64,000 nt of DNA from contig JBEKMJ010000028.1 in NCBI GenBank assembly GCA_050008575.1, positions 1-64,000 of the forward strand. Direction: 5' to 3'. This document shows positions 43,956-51,431 of the stretch, one piece after another; the first letter of the stretch is position 1; the number at the start of each line of letters is the position of its first letter. This stretch comes from Bog-159 sp050008575. GTDB taxonomy: Bacteria > Acidobacteriota > Terriglobia > Bryobacterales > Bryobacteraceae. The position numbers were made by a program, and so were the translations under genes. The notes under the pieces were generated by a model, which saw only the letters and a program-made list of their open reading frames with translations, was not told the DNA's origin and ran no database searches.

Positions 43956-44647
43956 TGTTTCTCCTCCAGAATTCGCCCGTCCAGGATGTGCAGACAGCGA
44001 TGCGCAAAAACACGTAGGCGCTCATCGTGGCTGACGACCACGACGATGCGCTTCTGGGTTTCGGCGATGTGCCGCAGCAGCGCGGCCACCTTCAATCCGC
44101 TTTCGGTGTCGAGCGAAGCGGTCGGCTCGTCGGCCAGTACGATGGGCGGATTGTGCACGATGGCGCGTGCCAGCGCCACACGCTGTTTCTCGCCGCCGCT
44201 CAACTCCTTCGGCTTGCGATGCAAGCGGCTTTGAAGTCCCAGTTCGGTGAGCACCGCATCGGCGCGCGCGAGCCGCTCCCGCCGGCGGAAGCCCGCCAGT
44301 TCGAGCGCCAGCGCGACATTCTCGCGCGCGGTGAGCGATTCAAAAACCCGAAACGCCTGAAAGACGAACCCGATGCGCCGCCGCCGGATCAGGGTGCGGG
44401 CGTCCTCACCCAGCCGCGCGGCCGCTTCGCCCAGCACGTGCACCTCTCCGGAATCGGGCCGCAGAATGCAGCCGAGCACCGAGAGCAGGCTCGTTTTGCC
44501 GCTGCCGGAAGGGCCCATGAGCAGCGTCAGTTCGCCGGGTGAAAACGCCGCCGTGATGCCGCGCAACACTGCCGCGGCGGCGGGGCCGCTTCCGTAGGAT
44601 AGATGCACGTTCTCCACGGCCAGCGCGGATGTATTGCGGTTAGGCAC
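43952..44647 (-). CDS. ABC transporter ATP-binding protein (DevA/LolD/MacB-like)
   Basis: 231 aa. Walker A GPSGSGKTS, Q-loop region VFQAF, signature LSGGEKQRVALARAI, Walker B IVLADEPTASLD and the H-loop VVVSHDERL are all intact, so an active ATPase is expected. It energises the permease encoded just upstream, with which it overlaps by 8 bases, and the adaptor encoded just downstream. The set matches the DevBCA class used for glycolipid export in cyanobacteria. Confidence 0.93.
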   Translation of the reverse strand: MPNRNTSALAVENVHLSYGSGPAAAAVLRGITAAFSPGELTLLMGPSGSGKTSLLSVLGCILRPDSGEVHVLGEAAARLGEDARTLIRRRRIGFVFQAFRVFESLTARENVALALELAGFRRRERLARADAVLTELGLQSRLHRKPKELSGGEKQRVALARAIVHNPPIVLADEPTASLDTESGLKVAALLRHIAETQKRIVVVVSHDERLRVFAHRCLHILDGRILEEKQ

Positions 44648-45746
44648 GGAAGACCCTCCCGGGCTCGACGCGGGTAGCGGCGCGCACGCTGATGACCGAG
44701 GCGAGGGCGCACATCAGCAGGGTGGTAGCCGAGACTGCGCCGAACGTCCAACGCGGCACCAGGACCCAAGTCACGATGGACCGGGCCAGGCTGGCCGCGG
44801 GATCCACCGCAACGAATCCCAATAACGCGCCACAAGCGCCGCAGCACAGCGATTGCAGCAGCACCACGCCGCGCACGAATCCGCGCGACGCGCCCATGGC
44901 TTTCAACGTGGCGTACTCTTCGATGTTCTCCATGGTAGTGGCGTAAGTAGTCTGCGATATGATTGCCAGACCGATCAGGAAGCCAAGCAGGGCCGAAAGC
45001 GAGAGCGCGCCACCCGCGCCGGTCTGCACCAGCCAGTAGGTGCGTGCGCGCCAGGAAAACTCTGCGCGGGTCCAGACGTCGTAATTTGGGAAGCGCCTCC
45101 GCAGCCGGTCGCGGAGCGGGACCAGATCCGCGCCGGGGCTGGCTTTTACCAGCACGAACATGGCTTGTTCCGGAGGAACGCGCAAATAGTCGATGGCGTC
45201 CCGATAGCCCGTGAATACGTAAGGCGAGCCGAGGAACGAAGCGAAGCCCATGGAGATGCCCGAAACGCGTGCGCGATGGCCGTTGATCTCCACGCTGGCC
45301 GGCGTCTGGCCGGCCACCAGCAGCATCGCGTCCGTCCTGTCCACCAACGTACTTTCACGGCGCGCGCCGGAACGCACCTGCGGCACCCGTCCGGCAAAGA
45401 GTTCGTCCACTCCCAGCACCATGACGGTTTGCCGCACGCCATCGGTTTTTTGAAATACCGCGAAGCCCGAGGCAACCCGTCCGGCATCCGCGACTCCCTC
45501 GATGCCGCGGGCGATGTCGCGGGTTCGGTCCTGCAGGGTAGCGGCAAAGTCGAAGCAAGGCACACCTCGCGGCGCGATCCACAGGTCGGCGCTGCAGGAG
45601 TCGATCACGCGCGAGGCGGCCAGCGTGAAACCGGCCAGCAGGCCGGCCTGGAAGGTCATCAGGAAGACCGCAAAGGCGATGCCGAGCACGTTCACGGTGA
45701 AACGCGTGCGGTCGTGAGTGAGATTGCGCCAGGCAAGTGCGAACAT
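44640..45746 (-). CDS. ABC transporter permease (DevC/FtsX-like)
   Basis: 368 aa with four transmembrane helices in the FtsX layout: an N-terminal helix (FTVNVLGIAFAVFLMTFQAG), a periplasmic MacB-like domain (~45-220), and three helices at the end. The opening MFALAWRNLTHDRTRF is typical of DevC. It starts 93 bases after the stop of the methyltransferase. TATATA at 45783-45788 in that gap could be the -10 of an internal promoter, so the exporter may also be expressed alone. Confidence 0.88.
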   Translation of the reverse strand: MFALAWRNLTHDRTRFTVNVLGIAFAVFLMTFQAGLLAGFTLAASRVIDSCSADLWIAPRGVPCFDFAATLQDRTRDIARGIEGVADAGRVASGFAVFQKTDGVRQTVMVLGVDELFAGRVPQVRSGARRESTLVDRTDAMLLVAGQTPASVEINGHRARVSGISMGFASFLGSPYVFTGYRDAIDYLRVPPEQAMFVLVKASPGADLVPLRDRLRRRFPNYDVWTRAEFSWRARTYWLVQTGAGGALSLSALLGFLIGLAIISQTTYATTMENIEEYATLKAMGASRGFVRGVVLLQSLCCGACGALLGFVAVDPAASLARSIVTWVLVPRWTFGAVSATTLLMCALASVISVRAATRVEPGRVFRA

Positions 45747-45839
45747 ATGATTTACGTCCGAGTGGATCGGTCCTCCCTGCCTTATATAGCGGCGTTTGAC
45801 GGCAGAAGGGGAAAGGCCATCTGCGCCCCACGTCCCCGC

Positions 45840-46796
45840 TCAGCGGCGGGTCAGTATCAGATAGTGCACGGCCTTCCCAGGGTCGCTCAACGACTGCGTG
45901 CTTTCGATCTCACCGGCAGGAATGTCCGACGCACAACCCTCCAGATCGGCACTGGATCGATAAGTGAGCCACCAGTCCATAAACATCTCCATGTACCCGG
46001 CGCCCAGCGCATCGGTAGCGAAGTTGGCCACGATGAGCCGCCCGCCGGGGGCCACATGCTTCCATAACGCGGCCATGACGCCGGCCGCCACCCGGCCGCT
46101 GAGATAATCGAACAACCCAAGCGTATAAACCAGATCGCAAGCGGAATCGAGGTCATGCGAGCCGCGTAACAACGCGCGCACCGAGGTCTCGGAGCACTTT
46201 ACGGCGCGGGAATCGTAACTGCCGCGGACGTGGGCCAAGGACTCCAGGTCCTGGTCCGCGGCCGTCCAGGTGCAAGCGCGGTCTCGCAGCAACGGGTGGA
46301 CCTGCTCATATTCCCGCAGATGCCCGCAGGCGAAGGAGAGCACCTTGATGGGGCGGCCGGCCTCCGCCAGGCTGGTCTCGATTTGAGAGGCAATCCAGTC
46401 GCGTCTCCAGCGGACGGCTCGCGCAGGCGGAGAAGCGCCCGCGGAGTACGCGTGAACGGCCATTCCGAGATCCGTAACGCCGGCGTCGTTGGACCATCCA
46501 TAACGGCCGTATACATAATCGAGCATGACCGCGTCGCCGGCGTATCCACGCGGCTTTTGGTAGGCCCGCGCGGTGTACGGGTCCTGCATGAGCAGCTCAA
46601 ATAGAGGGTGCTCCCGCGCATGCGCCACCAGCCGATGCCATTCACCACCGGAACTGCATGCCCTGATGCGGTCGAGCGCCACCATCAGCGCCTGGATGGG
46701 AGACGGCGCTGGCGTGTCCAGCAGTTGGGCACGGCACATTTCGAGACCCGCGGCCAGTGTGCTTTCGTGGCCTGCGTCAAGCGTAATCGTAGTCAT
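45840..46796 (-). CDS. Class I SAM-dependent methyltransferase of the PhcB-like type
   Basis: 318 aa. The block DPYTARAYQKPRGYAGDAVM (residues 72-91) precedes the Rossmann SAM motif VLSFACGHLREY (152-163) and acidic TAADQDLESL. In databases this 'KPRGYAGD' group is often named for biosynthesis of 3-hydroxypalmitate methyl ester, the quorum signal made by PhcB in Ralstonia. The group is broad and the substrate here is not proven. Its start overlaps the desaturase stop by 4 bases, which strongly suggests a lipid substrate. An ABC exporter is encoded immediately downstream. Confidence 0.75.
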   Translation of the reverse strand: MTTITLDAGHESTLAAGLEMCRAQLLDTPAPSPIQALMVALDRIRACSSGGEWHRLVAHAREHPLFELLMQDPYTARAYQKPRGYAGDAVMLDYVYGRYGWSNDAGVTDLGMAVHAYSAGASPPARAVRWRRDWIASQIETSLAEAGRPIKVLSFACGHLREYEQVHPLLRDRACTWTAADQDLESLAHVRGSYDSRAVKCSETSVRALLRGSHDLDSACDLVYTLGLFDYLSGRVAAGVMAALWKHVAPGGRLIVANFATDALGAGYMEMFMDWWLTYRSSADLEGCASDIPAGEIESTQSLSDPGKAVHYLILTRR

Positions 46797-47872
46797 TGTT
46801 CCTCCTTACCGGCGAGCATTCTGAACGAAACCCAAGCGTTTTTTTCGAAATCGAAGAGCTGACAGGTCCGGAACGTCTCTTGAATGTCCGCGAACGTCAG
46901 CCGCCTCTCGACAATATTCGAGGCAAACCTGCCCTTCAGGGCTTCCATGGCCGCTTCCAGGCGATACAAGGGAATATTGATATCGAGATGGTGCGGCAGA
47001 TGGCAGTAAATGTGATGCAGACCGACCGATAGTATCGACGGAGGGCACAGGTTGGGCGTTAACCGGAACTGCGATTCAAAGAACTCCCACTGTTTGCGAT
47101 CCGCGAACCAGACCGCATCCGGTCCGGTGTGGTGGAGATAAATGGTGATGCCCATGATCCAGCTAAACAACACCGTGGGCGCGAGAATCGCCCAAAACAG
47201 GGCAGCCGCCGCTGGCACCCCGGCGGCACGGCCGATAGAAACCGCCGCAGCCCAGCCAATCAGGAACGCCAGAACCAGGCGGCGGTCGCGTTGATGGGCT
47301 GACCGGTACAGGCTTGGAAATCTTCGGCGATCCGGCGCGATCAGTTTGTTCAGCCAAAGTTCCCGTATCCAGTAAAGGGCAACCCCCGGAAGCGTGCGGC
47401 AGAGCCGGTAAAAGAGCCGTTCGGACGGCGGCAACGCGAGGTACTCGCCAGCGGAAAGAGGTTGCCATGTAAAATCGCGGCTGCGCAGGCCGGTGTAACC
47501 GTGATGCAGCGTGTTGTGCCCCACCGCCCAAGGGCTGTAAGGGACCAGGGCTGGCAGCATGGTCAATTGTCCAAAGACGGCGTTGACTTTCGATCGGCTA
47601 AAGAACGAACCATGGCAGCAATCGTGGCCGATGATAAACAGGCGGGTGATAAATAGCGCAATGGGCAAAGAAAGCAAAGGAGCCGTCCAACGGTTTGCAT
47701 ACCGGATTAGAAAACCCGTGGACACCAGAAATCCGGCCAGATCGAAGCTGAGCAACAGGCTTGCCACGAGATCGTTGGCATGGCGAAATGGGGCGAGCAA
47801 TTCAATGACTTGCTGTTTTTTCGAAGCTTGTTCGCGTTCCCGGATCTCGTAACATGGGTCAATTGCGTTCAT
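46793..47872 (-). CDS. Membrane fatty acid desaturase (DesA/Delta-12-like)
   Basis: 359 aa with four hydrophobic helices and three histidine boxes: HDCCH (83-87), HNTLHH (119-124) and HLPHH (~288-292). These ligate the di-iron centre that inserts a double bond in an acyl chain. There is no fused cytochrome b5 or ferredoxin, and no reductase is nearby. It is first in an operon with the methyltransferase (4-base overlap) and the exporter genes. This context suggests that the product is a special lipid or signal rather than bulk membrane lipid (inference). Confidence 0.92.
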   Translation of the reverse strand: MNAIDPCYEIREREQASKKQQVIELLAPFRHANDLVASLLLSFDLAGFLVSTGFLIRYANRWTAPLLSLPIALFITRLFIIGHDCCHGSFFSRSKVNAVFGQLTMLPALVPYSPWAVGHNTLHHGYTGLRSRDFTWQPLSAGEYLALPPSERLFYRLCRTLPGVALYWIRELWLNKLIAPDRRRFPSLYRSAHQRDRRLVLAFLIGWAAAVSIGRAAGVPAAAALFWAILAPTVLFSWIMGITIYLHHTGPDAVWFADRKQWEFFESQFRLTPNLCPPSILSVGLHHIYCHLPHHLDINIPLYRLEAAMEALKGRFASNIVERRLTFADIQETFRTCQLFDFEKNAWVSFRMLAGKEEQ

Positions 47873-48209
47873 GGAGATACCTCGCTTACCCTGCTGTTAC
47901 TTAAAGCGAAATTCGCTGGAAAAAGGGGAAGACTTGGCGCAATAGGCCTCGGGGCGGGACTCCAGCGCGGACGGCCGGGGCCGTCACCAAGGGCAGAAAC
48001 CCAAAGCTTTGGGGGGCGGGATTTATCCCGCGCGGGGCTTCACCCCACGGCGGCGGCGCCTTCAACAGCTCGCAGTGGGTTTTCTACCGTGCGGCTGACG
48101 CCCGCGTCAGCCTGTGAAGAGCGGGTCCTGGAGGACCCGCGCAGGACTAGAGTCCTGCCCCACATCGCTTTGGCCGTTTACAATGGGTACTGGCGCGAAA
48201 GAACCAACC
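47873..48209. repeat. Hairpin mosaic between divergent operons
   Basis: From 48011: a GCGGGATTTATCCCGC hairpin, GCGGGGCTTCACCCC, GGCTGACGCCCGCGTCAGCC (48093-48112), GCGGGTCCTGGAGGACCCGC (48121-48140) and GCAGGACTAGAGTCCTGC (48141-48158) ending CCCCAC. The last pair is repeated with one change at 62381-62424. TACAAT at 48179-48184 within GTTTACAATGG is the probable -10 of the aldehyde dehydrogenase gene. The part from 47873 to 48008 should hold the desaturase promoter, but none is obvious. Confidence 0.75.
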
Positions 48210-49688
48210 ATGACCGCATCCGAAGAAATCAAACCACAACTGCACCCCGGCAAGCTGTTCATCGATGGCCGGCAGGAAGACGCCGCGCAAGGCGGCGCGA
48301 TCGACGTAGTCAACCCCGCGACCGGAGAGCTGCTGACCACTGTTCCGGACGGCCAGGGCTGCGACGTGGACCGCGCCGTGGCCGCCGCGCGCGCCAGTTT
48401 CGAGCGTAAGAGCTGGCGCGGCATGGACCCGTCCAAGAAGGAAAAGATCTTGTGGGACATTTCCGAAATCCTGCTGAAGCACCGCGCCGAGCTGGCCCTG
48501 CTCGAATCCATGGAGAACGGCAAAACCGTGCGCGAAGCGGGCGGTGCGGATGTCGATCCGGCCATCGACGCGTTTCGCTATTACGCCGGCTGGGTGCGCA
48601 AGCTCTATGGCGAAACCATCCCGGTGGACGGCCCCTTTTTGAACTACACGCTGCGCGAGCCGGTGGGCGTGGTGGGCGGCATCGTGCCGTGGAATTATCC
48701 GCTGCAGATCGCCGCCTGGAAAGTGGCTCCCGCTCTGGCCTGCGGCTGCTCCGTGGTGCTGAAGCCTTCGGAATGGACCCCGCTCACCGCGCTGAAGCTG
48801 GCCGAGTATTGCCAGGAGGCGGGCCTGCCCGATGGCGTGCTGAACGTGGTCACCGGCTACGGCCAGACGGCGGGCGAAGCGCTGGCGCTGCATATGGACG
48901 TGGACAAGCTCAGCTTCACAGGCAGCATTCGCACCGCGCGGCGGCTGCTGCAAGCGTCGGGCGAATCCAACCTGAAGCGGCTCAGCCTGGAATTGGGCGG
49001 CAAGTCGCCGAACATCATCTTCCCGGATTGCGACATGGAGGCGGCGCTCAAGTCGGCATTCTGGGGCATTTTCGCCAACAAGGGCGAGATCTGCAGCGCG
49101 GCATCGCGGCTGCTGGTGCATGCAGATATCCACGACCGGTTCGTCGGCGAGTTGGTGACGCGCGCCAAGAAGCTAAAGGTTGGCGATCCGCTGGATAAGA
49201 GCACGCAGATGGGATCTCAAGTTTCGGGGCGGCAGATGGAGCGCATTCTGGATTACATCCAGGCCGGCAAGGACGAAGGCGCCAAGCTCGAGTGCGGCGG
49301 CGAACGCGACATCGAAGGCGCCAAGGCCAAAGGCTTTTTCGTCAAGCCCACGATATTTTCCGAAGTGAAGCGGGATATGAAAATCGCGCAGGAGGAGATT
49401 TTCGGGCCGGTGTTGTGCGCGCTGAAATTCCGCGACGCAGATGAAGCCGTGGAGATCGCCAACTGTACCATCTACGGTCTGGTATCCGCGGTATGGACGC
49501 GCGACATTAAACTGGCCCACCGCATGGCTGCGGATATCAAGGCCGGCTCGGTGTGGATCAACACCTACAACGGGTTCGACACTGCGTCGCCGTTTGGCGG
49601 CTATAAGCAGAGCGGCTTCGGGCGCGACCTGGGTTCCTACGCGCTGGAGCAGTACACCAATATCAAGTCCGTGTGGGTGGCGCTGTGA
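48210..49688 (+). CDS. NAD(P)-dependent aldehyde dehydrogenase (betaine/gamma-glutamyl-aminoaldehyde type)
   Basis: 492 aa from ATG 48210; the frame open before it is repeat DNA. The general base is Glu261 (SLELGGKSPN) and the nucleophile Cys295 (KGEICSAASR), with the canonical spacing of 34. The end SPFGGYKQSGFGRDLG is typical of the BADH/GabD-like superfamily. It oxidises an aldehyde to an acid. The stop overlaps the ATG of a glutamine-synthetase-like ligase by one base, which points to gamma-glutamyl-aminobutyraldehyde or a similar amine-derived aldehyde as substrate (inference; compare PuuC). Confidence 0.9.
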   Translation: MTASEEIKPQLHPGKLFIDGRQEDAAQGGAIDVVNPATGELLTTVPDGQGCDVDRAVAAARASFERKSWRGMDPSKKEKILWDISEILLKHRAELALLESMENGKTVREAGGADVDPAIDAFRYYAGWVRKLYGETIPVDGPFLNYTLREPVGVVGGIVPWNYPLQIAAWKVAPALACGCSVVLKPSEWTPLTALKLAEYCQEAGLPDGVLNVVTGYGQTAGEALALHMDVDKLSFTGSIRTARRLLQASGESNLKRLSLELGGKSPNIIFPDCDMEAALKSAFWGIFANKGEICSAASRLLVHADIHDRFVGELVTRAKKLKVGDPLDKSTQMGSQVSGRQMERILDYIQAGKDEGAKLECGGERDIEGAKAKGFFVKPTIFSEVKRDMKIAQEEIFGPVLCALKFRDADEAVEIANCTIYGLVSAVWTRDIKLAHRMAADIKAGSVWINTYNGFDTASPFGGYKQSGFGRDLGSYALEQYTNIKSVWVAL

Positions 49689-51037
49689 TGGACCGCGAGT
49701 CGATCAAGCGGCGGTTCGAGGACAATCACATCCGGCGCATCAAGCTGGGTGCGTTCGATACCGACGCCACGCTGCGCGGGAAATACATCAGCGTGGAAAA
49801 GTTCTGGTCCGCGGCCGAGTCCGGGCTGGGTTTTTGCGATGTGATCTTCGGCTGGGACATCGGCGACGTGCTGTACGACAATGTGAAGTTCACGGGCTGG
49901 CACACGGGTTATCCGGACGCGCATTGCCGCATCGACCTGGCCAGCTACCGTTTGGTGCCGTGGGAGCCGGGCACAGCATTCTTCCTGCTGGATTTCTGCG
50001 ACGCCGAGGGGCGCCCGCTGGGCATCGCGCCGCGGCAGGTGTTTCAACGGGTGCTCGACCGCGCGGCCGAGCGCGGATACACGGCGCATTTTTCGGCGGA
50101 GTACGAATTCTTCATTTTTCGCGAAACGGCGCAGAGCTTGCGCGATAAACATTTCACCGCGCTGACCCCGTTGACCCCCGGCATGTTCGGGTATAGCGTG
50201 CTGCGGGCCTCGGCCAATGCGGAGTTGGTGCTGGAGATCATGGAAGCCCTGGCGGCTTTCGACGTGCCGTTGGAAGGATTCCACACGGAAACGGGGCCGG
50301 GCGTTTACGAGGCGGCCATCGCGGTCGAGCCGGGCATGGCGGCCGCCGATCGCGCGGCGTTATTCAAGGTTGCGGTGAAGGAGATCGCGGCACGGCACAA
50401 CCTGACGCCCACTTTTATGGCTAAATGGAACGCCAACCTGCCGGGTTCGAGCGGGCATCTGCATCAGAGCCTCACCCGCGCTGGGAACAGCGACAACCTG
50501 TTTTCAGGCGAGGCGGCGGATGGCGGCATGTCGGCGCTCATGCGGCAGTATATTGCCGGGCAAGTGGCGAATATGCCGGAATTGGCGGCGGTTTTTTGCC
50601 CCACCATCAATTCCTATAAGCGCACTGTGCCGGGCGCCTGGGCGCCGGTAAATGCCACCTGGGGTGTGGATAATCGCACCACCGCGGTACGCGCGATCCC
50701 CGGCCGCAAGAAAGCCACGCGCGTGGAACTGCGTGTTACAGGCGCGGACATCAACCCATACCTGGCGATGGCGGCGTCGCTCGCGGCGGGTTTGGACGGA
50801 ATCGAACGCAAGCTGGAACCGCCGCCGCCTACCGTGAATGCCTACGCCGGGGACGCCCCGGCACTGCCGCGCACGCTAGCCGCGGCTACGCAGCTATTCC
50901 GCCAGAGCCGCGTGGCGCGCGAGTGGCTGGGCGACGAGTTCGTGGATCACTACGCCAGCACGCGCGAATGGGAAGTGCGGCAATACGAAAAGGCGGTGAC
51001 GGACTGGGAGTTGGCGCGCTATTTCGAGTCGGTTTGA
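49688..51037 (+). CDS. Glutamine-synthetase-like gamma-glutamyl-amine ligase (PuuA type)
   Basis: 449 aa, ATG 49688 inside the TGA of the preceding gene (TGATG). GS catalytic landmarks are present: SAEYEFFIF, the ammonia/amine-side NANLPGSSGHLHQS, and PVNATWGVDNRTTAVR. The N-terminal half is shorter and different from GlnA, lacking the usual tyrosine adenylylation segment. Together with the coupled aldehyde dehydrogenase it fits a gamma-glutamylated amine pathway such as putrescine use (PuuA-PuuC). No amine oxidase (PuuB) or hydrolase (PuuD) is seen in the window. Confidence 0.82.
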   Translation: MDRESIKRRFEDNHIRRIKLGAFDTDATLRGKYISVEKFWSAAESGLGFCDVIFGWDIGDVLYDNVKFTGWHTGYPDAHCRIDLASYRLVPWEPGTAFFLLDFCDAEGRPLGIAPRQVFQRVLDRAAERGYTAHFSAEYEFFIFRETAQSLRDKHFTALTPLTPGMFGYSVLRASANAELVLEIMEALAAFDVPLEGFHTETGPGVYEAAIAVEPGMAAADRAALFKVAVKEIAARHNLTPTFMAKWNANLPGSSGHLHQSLTRAGNSDNLFSGEAADGGMSALMRQYIAGQVANMPELAAVFCPTINSYKRTVPGAWAPVNATWGVDNRTTAVRAIPGRKKATRVELRVTGADINPYLAMAASLAAGLDGIERKLEPPPPTVNAYAGDAPALPRTLAAATQLFRQSRVAREWLGDEFVDHYASTREWEVRQYEKAVTDWELARYFESV

Positions 51038-51071
51038 CGGGAGGCGTGTGTCAGATTTGTACAGGCGTGTC

Positions 51072-51158
51072 TCAGCGGCCGACCGAAGGCGGGCTGGAAA
51101 TCATCGACAAGAGTAAGCTAAGTAGCACCAAAACAGCGAGTCCGCCGGCGATCCACAT
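51072..51158 (-). CDS. Possible 28-residue single-helix membrane peptide
   Basis: ATG 51158 to TGA 51072. The product starts MWIAGGLAVLVLLSLLLSMI and ends SSPPSVGR, a near-perfect transmembrane helix with a short charged tail. AAGGA lies 5 bases before the ATG. It sits downstream of, and antisense to, the end region of the amine ligase gene. No homologue is recalled and it could be chance, or the tail of a decayed gene, since the frame stays open upstream (YAGTNKDC). Confidence 0.25.
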   Translation of the reverse strand: MWIAGGLAVLVLLSLLLSMISSPPSVGR

Positions 51159-51216
51159 ACAGTCCTTGTTCGTCCCTGCATAGGCATAGTGCAATTTTGG
51201 GACCGAACGTTACACG

Positions 51217-51425
51217 GAGGGCGGGCAATTCTGCCCGCAGCCGGTTTTCAGCCGGCCAAGGCGGGGCTAAAGCCCCGCGCGGGATAAATCCCGCCCCCCA
51301 CAGGCTCTCCGGAAGCCCACTCGCCAACCTGTCGATTCGCGAGGTGCGGGGCTCGAGCCCCGCGCGGGATAAATCCCGCCCCCCACAGGCTGAAGCCTAT
51401 GCCACCAAGGCCAAGATTGGCCGCC
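51217..51425. repeat. Hairpin mosaic with repeated GCGGGATAAATCCCGC
   Basis: GGAGGGCGGGCAATTCTGCC with CGCAGCCGG arms; GCGGGGCTAAAGCCCCGC; GCGGGATAAATCCCGC; then a near duplicate GCGGGGCTCGAGCCCCGC plus GCGGGATAAATCCCGC; ACAGGCTGAAGCCTATGCCA; and GGCCAAGATTGGCC. The two halves (51261-51299, 51346-51384) repeat the same pair of hairpins. Bases 51038-51071 and 51159-51216 show nothing I can assign. Confidence 0.85.
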
Positions 51426-51431
51426 CTCGGC

